A DNA stretch of 64,000 nucleotides from Rhizobium oryzihabitans (GTDB lineage Bacteria > Pseudomonadota > Alphaproteobacteria > Rhizobiales > Rhizobiaceae). Below the pieces are notes generated by a model. It was not told where the DNA came from. It saw nothing but the letters and a program-made list of their open reading frames with translations, and made no database searches. Both the position numbers and the translations under genes were made by a program. Below are positions 42,684 to 53,732 of the stretch, in pieces. Numbering within the stretch: the stretch's first letter is position 1; each line of letters opens with the position of its first letter. Where the stretch lies: positions 1 through 64,000 of the forward strand of contig NZ_CP048639.1 of NCBI RefSeq assembly GCF_010669145.1, given 5' to 3'.

Positions 42684-43667
42684 ATGAGTTCATCTCAAGG
42701 GCATGCGCACGACCATCCCCATCCGCACGATCACAGCCATGGTCGTGCGCTCAACGCCGCCCATGAACATTTCTTCCTTGGCGACAACCACCTGCGGAAC
42801 GAACGCCGCACGTGGCTAGTGATTGGTATCACCGCCACCATGATGGTGGTGGAGATCGTCGCCGGAAACATGTTCGGGTCTATGGCTTTGACGGCAGATG
42901 GCTGGCATATGTCCACGCACGCTGCGGCCATGCTCATCGCGGCATTGGCCTATCTCTATGCTCGCAAGCACGCCAGCAACCGCCGCTTCTCATTCGGCAC
43001 TGGCAAGCTCGGCGACCTTGCAGGATTCGCCAGCGCCGTGATCCTGGCGCTAATCGCGGTGCTTATCGGCTGGGAAAGTTTTCTGCGCTTCCAGTCGCCT
43101 GTAGCGATCAATTTCAGGGAAGCCATCATCGTGGCGGTGGTCGGATTGATCGTAAACCTTGTCTGCGCATGGCTCCTCAAGGATGATCACCATCACGGAA
43201 ACGATCATGGCCATGCTCACGGACACGGGCACAATGCAGGCCAGGATCAGAACCTTCGCGCCGCCTACATCCACGTACTGGCTGATGCGCTGACCTCCGT
43301 TCTGGCGATCGGCGCGCTGGTTCTCGGAAGCCTCTATGACTGGCTCTGGCTTGATCCAGCTATTGGTATCGTCGGCGCTATTGTGATCGCTCGCTGGTCC
43401 TGGGGATTAATCCGAGATACGGGCGGCGTCCTGCTCGACTACGTTCCTGAAGGCGAAGACCTCCCCGAGGAAATACAGGAAATCCTCGTCAAGGAAGGCG
43501 CGGAAATCGTCGATCTCCACATCTGGCAACTCGGGCCCGGCCACCACGGAGCCATCGTTTCTATCGTCGTCAATGATCCGCATGCGCCGTCCTACTACCG
43601 CGCAAAGCTTGCGGCCATTCACGATCTGTCGCATGTGACGGTGGAGGTCGAAACCCGCGCGGCTTGA
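42684..43667 (+). CDS. dmeF: DmeF cation-diffusion-facilitator metal exporter
   Basis: 327 residues, inner membrane. His-rich N-terminus (HAHDHPHPHDHSHG) and His-rich loop (DDHHHGNDHGHAHGHGH) between membrane segments 4 and 5. CDF metal-site residues are visible in MALTADGWHMSTH and HVLADALTSVL, and a C-terminal regulatory domain ends at VTVEVETRAA. In Rhizobium and Cupriavidus DmeF exports Co and Ni. The operator at 42647 and the RcnR-like partner fit that role. Confidence 0.85.
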   Translation: MSSSQGHAHDHPHPHDHSHGRALNAAHEHFFLGDNHLRNERRTWLVIGITATMMVVEIVAGNMFGSMALTADGWHMSTHAAAMLIAALAYLYARKHASNRRFSFGTGKLGDLAGFASAVILALIAVLIGWESFLRFQSPVAINFREAIIVAVVGLIVNLVCAWLLKDDHHHGNDHGHAHGHGHNAGQDQNLRAAYIHVLADALTSVLAIGALVLGSLYDWLWLDPAIGIVGAIVIARWSWGLIRDTGGVLLDYVPEGEDLPEEIQEILVKEGAEIVDLHIWQLGPGHHGAIVSIVVNDPHAPSYYRAKLAAIHDLSHVTVEVETRAA

Positions 43668-43697
43668 CAAAAACGTCTATACCGAAGGAGCATTCCT

Positions 43698-43973
43698 ATG
43701 AGCCATACCATCCGCGAAAAGCAAAAGCTGATCAACCGCGTACGTCGTATTCGCGGGCAGATGGAAGGTGTCGAGCGGATGCTTGAGGAGGAAAAGGGTT
43801 GCGTCGAAGTCATGCAAACGATCGCGGGTGCGCGTGGTGCCATCAACGGTCTAATGGGCGAAGTCATCGAAGATCATATCCGCATGCACTTGGCCGCCGA
43901 AAGTCTGAGTCAGAAAGAGCGTGAAGAAGGCGCGGCCGAACTGATCGATGTCATTCGCGCTTATCTCAAATAA
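43698..43973 (+). CDS. dmeR: DmeR, RcnR/CsoR-family metal repressor
   Basis: 91 residues. The metal-ligand set of RcnR is present at the same numbers: His3, Cys35, His60, His64. The family core RRIRGQMEGVERML and CVEVMQTIAGARGAINGLM is clear. This points to Co/Ni rather than Cu or formaldehyde sensing. It lies 30 bp after dmeF, the reverse of the dmeR-dmeF order I know from Rhizobium. Confidence 0.85.
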   Translation: MSHTIREKQKLINRVRRIRGQMEGVERMLEEEKGCVEVMQTIAGARGAINGLMGEVIEDHIRMHLAAESLSQKEREEGAAELIDVIRAYLK

Positions 43974-43978
43974 GGTTC

Positions 43979-44191
43979 ATGATGAATAATAAGTCGCCTT
44001 GCACCGATCTGTGCCGCTTCGATCCGCGCAATAAATGGTGCTTGGGCTGCGGCCGGACGGCGGATGAAATCAAGGCGTGGCGCAAAATGTCGCCCTATCA
44101 CCGGACAAATTTGTCGACTGAATTGAAACGCCGCATGAAGCGATTAAAGGATGGCGAGGACGGCGCTGCGACCGCATCCGCTTGCTTGTAG
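43979..44191 (+). CDS. DUF1289 small Cys-rich protein
   Basis: 70 residues with CTDLCRFDPRNKWCLGCGRT, four Cys spaced as in DUF1289 proteins, then DEIKAWRKMS, likely a small metal- or iron-sulfur-binding module. Two tandem ATGs (43979, 43982). It follows dmeR by 5 bp and may be cotranscribed with the metal genes. Confidence 0.75.
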   Translation: MMNNKSPCTDLCRFDPRNKWCLGCGRTADEIKAWRKMSPYHRTNLSTELKRRMKRLKDGEDGAATASACL

Positions 44192-44264
44192 AATTTTACA
44201 ACTAACAAAGGCCGGTTATTGCGCAAACCAGCCGAACGCGGACGTCCATCATTGATCTTTTCGA

Positions 44265-44278
44265 TTGATGTCGATCAA
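44265..44278 (+). promoter_or_regulatory. Perfect FNR/FixK box
   Basis: TTGAT-GTCG-ATCAA matches the FNR/FixK consensus TTGAT-N4-ATCAA exactly, 74 bp before the OsmC-like start. It suggests activation of osmC-VIT under low oxygen. Confidence 0.7.
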
Positions 44279-44351
44279 TTTTTGTTTGTGATCAAAGCAT
44301 AGTGTGGGGCTTGTGGTCTCCTAAACATGGCTGCGCCATGGAGGACGAGTG

Positions 44352-44756
44352 ATGCTCGGATACAAGGTCTCGGCTCAACGGATAGATCCTAGGGAGAGTG
44401 TGGCACGCACCGAGACTGCCGAGGTCAGGCTTGCCACGGGACTGTCCGGCGCTGCCGATGCCTTCAATCCGGCCGAACTTCTGCTCGCGTCCATCGCTGC
44501 CTGTATGATCAAGGGCATTGAGCGCGTCATTCCTCCCCTCGCTTTCTCTATTGATGGTGTCGAGGTGGTCCTTCACGCCGTTCGACAGGATGATCCGCCG
44601 CTTATCGTTTCGGTCAAGTACCAACTCGTGGTCGATACCGATGAGACTGACCAACGGCTTGAACTTTTACACAAGAATGTCCGCAAATACGGCACAATCT
44701 CCAACACCGTCCCTCTTGCAGCCCGCTTAGATGGTGTAATCTGGAGGAAGTCATGA
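44352..44756 (+). CDS. OsmC-family protein
   Basis: 134 residues. FNPAELLLASIAACMIKGIE is the OsmC active-site helix, but it has only the central Cys; the other redox Cys of OsmC peroxiredoxins is not visible further on, so activity as a peroxidase is uncertain. The strand-rich ends (MLGYKVSAQRI; VSVKYQLVVDTDETD) fit the fold. The stop overlaps the VIT gene (ATGA). Confidence 0.75.
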   Translation: MLGYKVSAQRIDPRESVARTETAEVRLATGLSGAADAFNPAELLLASIAACMIKGIERVIPPLAFSIDGVEVVLHAVRQDDPPLIVSVKYQLVVDTDETDQRLELLHKNVRKYGTISNTVPLAARLDGVIWRKS

Positions 44757-45448
44757 GGGGCCTTCATCGCGAAACGCATCTCGTTTCCCGGATCGGGTGG
44801 CTGCGAGCCGCCGTTCTCGGTGCAAATGACGGTATCGTATCCACTGCGAGCTTAATCGTCGGCGTTGCAGCCTCCGCGGCGGGCAGCTCGGAGATCTTGA
44901 TCGCCGGCGTCGCCGGCCTCGTGGCTGGTGCGATGTCGATGGCGGCTGGAGAATATGTCTCGGTCAGCTCGCAGGCGGATACCGAACAGGCTGATCTCGC
45001 CCGCGAACGGCTTGAGCTTGACGGCCAGCCCGATCTTGAGCGCGAGGAACTCGCACAGCTTTACACCAGGCGCGGCGTCGAGATTGATCTGGCCCGACAG
45101 GTAGCAGTGCAACTAATGCAGAAGGATGCGCTTGAGGCGCATGCCCGCGAAGAACTTGGCATCTCCGAAATCACTACCGCCCGACCGATCGTTGCCGCGC
45201 TGACGTCGGCTCTGACGTTCGCGGTTGGCGCGATAATGCCACTCGCAATGGTATGGGTGGCGCCACCGAACCAACTGGTGATGCTGGTCTCTGTAGCCTC
45301 GCTTATGTTCCTCGCCCTGCTCGGCGCGATTGGTGCCAAGGCAGGCGGTGCAAATGTGCTGAGGGCCACGGTACGCGTAACCTTCTGGGGCGCCTTTGCG
45401 ATGGCGCTGACAGCAGGCATAGGCGCCTTGGTGGGAACAGCCGTCTAG
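44753..45448 (+). CDS. VIT1/CCC1-family Fe/Mn transporter
   Basis: 231 residues. RIGWLRAAVLGANDGIVSTA and AGAMSMAAGEYVSVSSQADT are the VIT family membrane motifs, followed by a cytoplasmic metal-binding helical loop (EREELAQLYTRRGVEIDLAR) and three C-terminal membrane segments. Such proteins move Fe(II) or Mn(II) out of the cytoplasm. Coupled to the OsmC-like gene and behind the FNR box, which suggests low-oxygen iron or manganese handling. Confidence 0.85.
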   Translation: MRGLHRETHLVSRIGWLRAAVLGANDGIVSTASLIVGVAASAAGSSEILIAGVAGLVAGAMSMAAGEYVSVSSQADTEQADLARERLELDGQPDLEREELAQLYTRRGVEIDLARQVAVQLMQKDALEAHAREELGISEITTARPIVAALTSALTFAVGAIMPLAMVWVAPPNQLVMLVSVASLMFLALLGAIGAKAGGANVLRATVRVTFWGAFAMALTAGIGALVGTAV

Positions 45449-45534
45449 GTGTGCGGAATATTGATCAAGTGTTACTGTGTGGTCCTCACACCGGCGGATT
45501 AATCGGCAGGAGCCGATTTATATGGAGGAAGAAC

Positions 45535-45924
45535 ATGACCTACACTCTCGATAAGACGACCAACGGAATACCATTTGATCAGGTGGTCGCAGCCACGAAG
45601 GCGGCTCTCGCGAGCAACGGGTTCGGTGTCCTCACTGAAATCGACGTACGAGCGACCATGAATAAGAAACTCGACGTCGATATACCGGACTATCTCATCC
45701 TGGGTGCGTGCAACCCGAAGATGGCCCTCGAGGCGATGAAGATCGAGCCGAAGGTCGGCGCGATGCTGCCTTGCAACGTGATCGTACGATCGCTGGAGGG
45801 GGGCGCCATCATGGTCAGCGCCATCGACCCCGTGGCCTCGATGCAGGCTATCGAAAACCAGCAACTGAAGACGGTCGCGGCGCACGTGCGGTCTTTGCTT
45901 GAACAGGCGATTGCGAGCGTCTGA
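45535..45924 (+). CDS. DUF302 protein
   Basis: 129 residues with GGAGGAAGAAC before the ATG. IPFDQVVAATKAALASNGFG, IPDYLILGACNPKMALEAM and GAMLPCNVIVRSLEGGAIMV are the DUF302 blocks. Often found with redox or heavy-metal genes; its function is unknown. Its own leader suggests a separate start 86 bp after VIT. Confidence 0.8.
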   Translation: MTYTLDKTTNGIPFDQVVAATKAALASNGFGVLTEIDVRATMNKKLDVDIPDYLILGACNPKMALEAMKIEPKVGAMLPCNVIVRSLEGGAIMVSAIDPVASMQAIENQQLKTVAAHVRSLLEQAIASV

Positions 45925-45970
45925 GGACGTTGGTGGTCAATACGGTCGCCGTTGACAAGGCAAGCATGCG

Positions 45971-46099
45971 ATGCTCCCCCTAACATTCGTCAGCGACTCG
46001 AATAGCGAGGAGCAAATAGGCCCGAATGAAACGCCTGAACTGCGGGAAAAACTGGGCGTTGAAGATGACGGAACCGAACTTGAGCCACTGCCGGGTTAG
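45971..46099 (+). CDS. Possible 42-residue acidic ORF
   Basis: MLPLTFVSDSNSEEQIGPNE followed by TPELREKLGVEDDGTELEPL-PG. Acidic, no motif, no obvious ribosome site. It overlaps the end of the convergent cyclase gene by a few bases. May be chance. Confidence 0.25.
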   Translation: MLPLTFVSDSNSEEQIGPNETPELREKLGVEDDGTELEPLPG

Positions 46100-47361
46100 A
46101 CAAGCACGCGTCGGTTCATCAGCGAAAGCCGAATCGTCTCGATAGGATTGGCGATACCCTTCAGCAGAAGTGAGCCTCTAGCCGAAACGTTGAACTCGTG
46201 CCCTGCCGCCACCTCGAAAAATTCACTGGAGGCCACGATTTCACCTGGTAGTGCCGCAGCACACAGTCGCGCGGTAACGTTGACGGGCGAACCGAGGATC
46301 GTTGCATCCTTGCGAATTTCGGTTCCGATCACGGCCTCTATCACAGTGCCGTCGTGCAGTCCTATGCCGATCCCTCTGGGCAAATTCGCCCGTGAGACAC
46401 TTGTCAGAATTGCCTCCGACGCCCTGAGGGCGTTTGTCTTTCTTTCTGATCCTTCGAACCAGGCGACAAGCCCGTCACCCACGAGGCGATCAATATCGCC
46501 GCCGTGTTCGAGGATGGCCGCGAAGCTGTGGCTTGCAACCTCAGACACAAGGGCAGCGGCTTCTTCGGCGCTCGCCTGTTCGACAAAACTGGAGAAGTCT
46601 CTGATATCGAGGACCAGGATGGACGCAGCCAGGCGCTCGGCGCTCGAGCGCCCGGAACTAACGCGCTTCTCAGTGCTGTCGGAAACAAAATGTGCGAGCG
46701 ACTTTCGCGCCTCATTCAGGGCGTTTGTGCGTGTGTCGATTTCATTTTGTGCCCGTGAGACGAAATACGTGGAGAGGCAAAGTGCTCCTATTAGAGGCAC
46801 GCCAAGGATAACGATCCAAATAATCGTATCGTTGTCGAGAAGTTTTTCGCGGGCGGATGCCTTTTCGGAAGTGGCGATGTAGACCGACATAGACCCTGTC
46901 ATACCTGGCGCCCTGCTGAGCACGGTCCAATGCACAGGGGGCCCATCTTCTTCGAGAAAGACTGTCTGTCCGTCAGATATTTCGGGGATGCGACTTATCG
47001 TTGAGGCCATGCACGATGTGTCGTTGGTTGCCGCCAGTACCTTGCCGTCTTCGGTAAAAGCAACTGCGCAGAGCAAGTCAAGCTCCTTCGCTTCCGTTTC
47101 GATAGCCTGTCTTGTCTGGTCAGCGTCGCTGACTTTTCCTCCACTTCCGATCTCCGAGTGTCTGGCTTTCCCCAAGATCGGCGCGAACAGCGCGGCATGG
47201 AGCGAAGCCGTTTGTGCACTATAGGCACGTTCGACACTAACAGACAGAGCGTTTGAGACGGCAATAAGTAGGCCGGAAATCGTCAGGAAGAAAATCGGTA
47301 GTACGAACAGGTTATAGTTCCGTCTTAACGGATAGGGGCGCGCCAGAATCTCATTATCCAA
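46096..47361 (-). CDS. Membrane class III adenylate/guanylate cyclase
   Basis: 421 residues. Two membrane segments (LFVLPIFFLTISGLLIAVSN; TIIWIVILGVPLIGALCLST) enclose an extracytoplasmic sensor of about 135 residues. The C-terminal cyclase domain has VLDIRDFSSFVEQ and DRLVGDGLVAWF (metal Asp residues), IGTEIRKDATILG and NVTARL (base and transition-state residues), so it should be active. Makes a cyclic nucleotide in response to an outside signal. Opposite strand to its neighbours and not obviously part of an operon. Confidence 0.85.
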   Translation of the reverse strand: MDNEILARPYPLRRNYNLFVLPIFFLTISGLLIAVSNALSVSVERAYSAQTASLHAALFAPILGKARHSEIGSGGKVSDADQTRQAIETEAKELDLLCAVAFTEDGKVLAATNDTSCMASTISRIPEISDGQTVFLEEDGPPVHWTVLSRAPGMTGSMSVYIATSEKASAREKLLDNDTIIWIVILGVPLIGALCLSTYFVSRAQNEIDTRTNALNEARKSLAHFVSDSTEKRVSSGRSSAERLAASILVLDIRDFSSFVEQASAEEAAALVSEVASHSFAAILEHGGDIDRLVGDGLVAWFEGSERKTNALRASEAILTSVSRANLPRGIGIGLHDGTVIEAVIGTEIRKDATILGSPVNVTARLCAAALPGEIVASSEFFEVAAGHEFNVSARGSLLLKGIANPIETIRLSLMNRRVLV

Positions 47362-47480
47362 TGTTTGCCACCTTCGTTTCTTTTCGTCATTTCATTCGTG
47401 GATTCGATCTTCACGAAGACTGATCTTACGATTCTGAGTTCGAATTTATATTGCCGTCACTATAAATCTTTGTAACCTGA

Positions 47481-48419
47481 GTGTCGGTCCGGAAAGAAGT
47501 TGCGTAATCTGAGTCGGTTATGATTCCCTGGCTTTGAGATGATTCTTTTCGGGCAAGGCAGCGATGTGGACGACAGCGAACCGTGGAAAATACAAGCGCG
47601 ATGGATTGCGCTATCCGAGTGATCTGACGGATGCGGAATGGGCTCTGGTGGAGCCGTTGATCCCTCCAGCCAAGCGTGGCGGGCGCCGACGTGAGGTCAA
47701 TGTTCGCGAGGTCGTCAACGGCCTGCTGTATGTGCTGAGCACGGGCTGCCAGTGGCGCGCCGTTCCGAAAGACCTGCCGGCCAAGAGCACGTTGTTCGAC
47801 TATTTCGACCTTTGGAACTGGGACGGCACACTCGGCCGTCTTCACGATGAACTCTATGTGAAATGCCGCGAGGCGATGGATCGTGAGGCCAGTCCCACCG
47901 CCTGCATCATCGATAGCCAGAGCGTTAAAAGCGCCGAAAAAGGGGGATCTGCATCGACCCGAGCGGGTATGATGCGGGCAAGAAGATCAAGGGCAAGAAG
48001 CGCCACATCCTCGTCGATACGGTAGGGCTGCTGCTTCATGCCCTGGTTCACCCGGCCGACATCCAGGATCGTGACGGTGGCGTGCTGGTCTTGAAGACGC
48101 TGTTTGGGAGGTACCCGTTCCTGAAAAGGCTGTTCGCCGATGGCGGCTATCAGGGACCTGTCTTTGCCAAGGGGCAGAAGAAGGCCATGCCGGGCCTTGC
48201 GACCGAAATCGTCAAGCGCTCCGATACTGCCAAAGGCTTCGAGGTCTTGCCGAGACGTTGGGTGGTTGAGAGGACCTTCGCGTGGCTGGGACGTTGCCGC
48301 AGGCTGGCCAAGGACTTCGAAAACATGTCACGCAACGCACTCGCCTTCCTCAAATTGGCATCCATTCGCCTCATGCTGAGAAGGCTCTGTTCAAACTGAA
48401 TAACTTTCCGGACCGACTC
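47481..48419 (+). mobile_element. IS5-family (IS427-like) insertion sequence
   Basis: 939 bp with 16-bp terminal repeats G(T/A)GTCGGTCCGGAAAG at 47481-47496 and 48404-48419. The right end abuts 23S rRNA sequence at TAAGTACTCG; the left flank is unrelated chromosomal sequence, and no target duplication is visible. Confidence 0.85.
47564..48399 (+). pseudogene. IS5-family transposase in two frames
   Basis: The first frame, MWTTANRGKYKRDGLRYPSD to SQSVKSAEKGG, breaks at AAAAAGGGGG (about 47938-47947). The second continues as IDPSGYDAGKKIKGKKRHIL through VVERTFAWLGRCRRLAKDFE to 48399. DDE residues lie in IIDSQSVK, FADGGYQG and the Glu of WVVERTF. IS5/IS427 elements sometimes use programmed slippage, so the A5G5 run may be functional rather than an error. 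Confidence 0.8.
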
Positions 48420-50748
<2,329 letters not shown>

Positions 50749-50979
50749 CGTTCTCATTGTTCATGCTCATCGGCGCAGCATAGCTGCACTGATGATGCTG
50801 ATCTTCTGTCCTGACGCGCCAAAGCGCTCCGGACGGGCCGCGCCATCAGGCGCGACGGCCTCTGGCCTTGCGGAGATTCGCTCCGAAACGCCAGGCCAAA
50901 GATCAAAGACGTGTTCACAAAATTAAGACAAACGAAGGCTCGAGCCTTCTACCAGCTTCTCAAAAGATTGCCCTTAGCC

Positions 50980-51097
50980 GACCTGGTGGTCATGGCGGGG
51001 TGGCTGCACCCGTTCCCATTCCGAACACGGCCGTGAAACGCCCCAGCGCCAATGGTACTTCGTCTCAAGACGCGGGAGAGTAGGTCGCTGCCAGGTC
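50980..51097 (+). rRNA. rrf: 5S rRNA
   Basis: 118 nt from GACCTGGTGGTCATGGCGGG to CGCTGCCAGGTC; the ends pair, and GTTCCCATTCCGAACACGGC is the conserved 5S core. It follows 23S by about 230 bp. Confidence 0.95.
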
Positions 51098-51149
51098 TGC
51101 TAAAGGCAATCAAATCTTCTCATAACAAGCCTCGGCCCAAGCCGAAATC

Positions 51150-51174
51150 GGGCCGCCCTCAAAGCGGCCCTTTT
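51150..51174 (+). terminator. Hairpin terminator after 5S
   Basis: GGGCCGC-CCTCAAA-GCGGCCC, a perfect 7-bp GC stem followed by TTTT at 51171-51174, between 5S and the tRNA gene. Confidence 0.75.
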
Positions 51175-51192
51175 GCAATGCATAAACAATAA

Positions 51193-51269
<77 letters not shown>

Positions 51270-51300
51270 AGTTTCTTAAAGACTATCAAGACTTTAATCG

Positions 51301-51329
51301 GCCTCCTTCGGGAGGCTGAAGTCGTTTTT
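51301..51329 (+). terminator. rRNA operon terminator
   Basis: GCCTCC-TTCG-GGAGGC (51301-51316), a stable tetraloop hairpin, with TTTTT at 51325-51329. Confidence 0.7.
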
Positions 51330-51436
51330 GGACCTAGCACACAGTCAGCACAAACACACCCCACCCGTTTGACGGGAGGCTTGATGGTGTGATTCCCTCT
51401 TCCCATATCGAGCAATAAGCGAAATGGGAGGGCAGC

Positions 51437-52020
51437 ATGCCAAGCCATGAAATCCTCGGAGGATTGGTGCAGATTTACCGGCGCGGGGCCGCGTCTGGCA
51501 TTGCTCTACGTCCATAAAGGGCCGTCAGTATCGTGTGAGCACCAAGGAAACCGGCTTGGAGCAGGCCAAGGCTTTTGCAGAAGACTGGCTTCTCGGTTTG
51601 CGCGGGAAATCGGCGGCGGGTATTTTGAAGACCGAAACCACCTTCGCGGAAGCCGCCAAGAAGTTCGAGCAGGAATATGCGGCCATCACCGAGGGGGAGC
51701 GCAGCCCCAAATGGGTGGAGGGTCACAGCATCCGCCTGCGGCTCCATCTGGTGCCGTTCTTCGGCAAGATGGGCGTCTCGGAAATCAATGCCGGTACAGT
51801 TCAGGATTATCGCGTGCAGCGCATTGCCACGTCCACGACGGGGAGGGCACCGGCACGCAGCACCTTGCATGACGAGGTGGGCACGCTCCGGCAGGTCCTG
51901 AAAACCGCCATTCGCCATAAATGGCTCCAGCATCTTCCCGACCTGTCGCCGCCGTATAAGACGCAGGGGAAGATTGTTCACCGGCCATGGTTCAGCCCCG
52001 CCGAGTACAAGCAAGCTTGA
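51437..52020 (+). pseudogene. Phage-type integrase next to tRNA-fMet, frameshifted and truncated
   Basis: MPSHEILGGLVQIYRRG from ATG 51437, then a one-base break at about 51485 and VWHCSTSIKGRQYRVSTKET, EDWLLGLRGKSAAGILKTET and WVEGHSIRLRLHLVPFFGKM, typical of the N-terminal arm- and core-binding domains of integrases found beside tRNA genes. The gene is cut at PAEYKQ by the IS3 element, losing the whole catalytic domain. It marks an island insertion at this tRNA. Confidence 0.75.
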
Positions 52021-52966
52021 CCTGCCACTGAAGTTTCATCCGGCTGCGATTAGAGCGTCGGCGTTTTTTTGATAAGCCAAATGGCGGGGTGGGAGCAACC
52101 GGCGGAAACGCGGAGCTTCCACATTGCGTAGCGTTGGAGCCGGTTGCGGCGATGATCCCGGCATAGTCCGCTGGGGTCTGGTATCCGAGCGATGAGTGCG
52201 GCCGGAAATTGTTGTAGTCGCCGGCCCATTCCGCAATGGCGCTGCGAGCATGATCGAGACCGAAGAACAGGCTCTCGTTGAGCAGCTCGTCGCGCATGCG
52301 GCCGTTGAAGCTCTCGACATAGCCATTTTGCATCGGTCTTCCCGGCGCGATGTAGTGCCACTCGACCTTGTGATCCTTCGACCAAGCAAGGATGGCATTC
52401 GAGGTCAGTTCGGTCCCGTTGTCTGAAACAATCATGCCGGGCTTGCCCCTTCGCTCGACAAGCGTCGTCAGTTCCCTCGCGACACGGCGACCAGAGATAG
52501 ATGTGTCCGGGATCGCCGCCAGGCATTCGCGTGTGACATCGTCGACCACATTGAGGATGCGAAAGCGTTTGCCGCAGGCGAACTGATCGTGGACGAAATC
52601 CAGCGACCAGCGAGCATTCGCTTTTGCTTCGACGAGGATCGGCGCACGCGTGCCAACAGCACGACGCCTGGCTTTGCGTTTGCGCACGCAGAGACCTTCC
52701 TCGCGATAGAGCCGATAGATGCGATTGACACCGGACGGTTCCCCATCGCGCCGAAGCAGAATGAACAGCCGTCGGTAGCCAAACCGCCGTCGCTCATTGG
52801 CCAGATCGCGTAGCTTCGCTCGCAACTCGACCTCCGGCGGTCGAGAGGATCGATAACGGATCGTCTTTCGGTCGGCACATACAATCTGGCAGGCCCGCCG
52901 TTCCGAAAGCCCCATCGTGACCTTCAGATGCGCGACAGCGTCACGCTTGGCGGCAGGCCCTACCAT
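51992..52966 (-). CDS. IS3-family transposase OrfB
   Basis: 324 residues of integrase-fold transposase: [20 protein letters not shown] (first Asp), [17 protein letters not shown] (second Asp), [20 protein letters not shown] (Glu). The frame runs 26 bp through the left IS end into the integrase remnant before stopping, so the natural C-terminus is slightly changed. It overlaps orfA by 7 bp, as for frameshifted OrfAB production. Confidence 0.85.
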   Translation of the reverse strand: MVGPAAKRDAVAHLKVTMGLSERRACQIVCADRKTIRYRSSRPPEVELRAKLRDLANERRRFGYRRLFILLRRDGEPSGVNRIYRLYREEGLCVRKRKARRRAVGTRAPILVEAKANARWSLDFVHDQFACGKRFRILNVVDDVTRECLAAIPDTSISGRRVARELTTLVERRGKPGMIVSDNGTELTSNAILAWSKDHKVEWHYIAPGRPMQNGYVESFNGRMRDELLNESLFFGLDHARSAIAEWAGDYNNFRPHSSLGYQTPADYAGIIAATGSNATQCGSSAFPPVAPTPPFGLSKKRRRSNRSRMKLQWQVKLACTRRG

Positions 52967-53288
52967 TTTTTTGAGAGAAGTTCGCGGAGTGCGGCTGTAT
53001 CCAGCATCTGTTCGGCGAGCAGCTTCTTCAGCTTGGCGTTCTCATCCTCCAGCGCCTTCAGGCGCTTGGCCTCAGATACCTCCATGCCGCCGTATTTAGC
53101 TTTCCAGTTATAAAAGGTCGCTTCGGAAATCCCGTGCCTACGGCAAAGATCGCCCGCTTTCGCTCCGGCCTCCTGCTCCTTCAGCACCGCAATGATCTGC
53201 TCTTCCGTAAATCGCTGCTTCTTCATAAGTCCGTCCTCAATGGGCCGGACTCTAATCCATTCTGGAGGAAGTTCTCAGTGGCAGGTCA
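52018..53288 (-). mobile_element. IS3-family (IS407-like) insertion sequence
   Basis: 1271 bp with terminal repeats TGACCTGCCACTGA (52018-52031) and TCAGTGGCAGGTCA (53275-53288). It carries orfA and orfB on the minus strand. The flanks AGCT and ATGG do not match, so no target duplication remains. Confidence 0.85.
52960..53226 (-). CDS. IS3-family transposase OrfA
   Basis: 88 residues: [20 protein letters not shown] and [20 protein letters not shown] form the helix-turn-helix, then a leucine zipper ([20 protein letters not shown]). A typical IS3 OrfA that binds the ends and is fused to OrfB by slippage. Confidence 0.9.
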   Translation of the reverse strand: MKKQRFTEEQIIAVLKEQEAGAKAGDLCRRHGISEATFYNWKAKYGGMEVSEAKRLKALEDENAKLKKLLAEQMLDTAALRELLSKKW

Positions 53289-53620
53289 ATGGCGTTCGAG
53301 GTCAGCTCCGTTCCGTTGTCCGAGACGATCATGCAGGGGTAACCGGTTGTGAGCGCGATGCGATCCAGTTCCCGGCCGACACGCTCGCCGGATAGCGAGT
53401 TGTCGACCACGGTGGCAAGGCACTCGCGGCTGAATTCGTCGAGGACATACAGGATACGGAAGCGCCTGCCGTCGACCAGCGCAACCGAGACGAAGTCCAT
53501 GCTCCAGCGCTGGTTCGGGCCCTGCGGGATTGCCATCGGCGCTCGTGTTCCCAGGGCTCGTTTGCGGCCACGCGCTTGCGCCCTGTTAAGGGTCAATATT
53601 CGGCGCCGGTTGACACTCAG
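53289..53620 (-). pseudogene. Second IS3-family OrfB remnant
   Basis: RALGTRAPMAIPQGPNQRWS then MDFVSVALVDGRRFRILYVL and [15 protein letters not shown]: the central DDE region of a different IS3 transposase. It is cut exactly at the edge of the neighbouring IS407-like element and lacks its N-terminal HTH and the last third with the Glu. Confidence 0.75.
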
Positions 53621-53674
53621 GACTTTCCCGAAACTGGGGCGAAGTTGGATCTCATGCCGGTTGTCGCCATCTCT

Positions 53675-53709
53675 TTGCATTTGGCTCTGCACATTGTATA
53701 AAATGTGCA
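53675..53709 (+). promoter_or_regulatory. Promoter and operator of the GntR gene
   Basis: TTGCAT (53675-53680), 16-bp spacer, TATAAA (53697-53702). A perfect inverted repeat TGCACATT-GTATAA-AATGTGCA (53688-53709) covers the -10 box. This is the expected layout for autorepression by a GntR/FCD protein. Confidence 0.6.
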
Positions 53710-53732
53710 CCTGCGTGAAGCAGGAATGCCGC

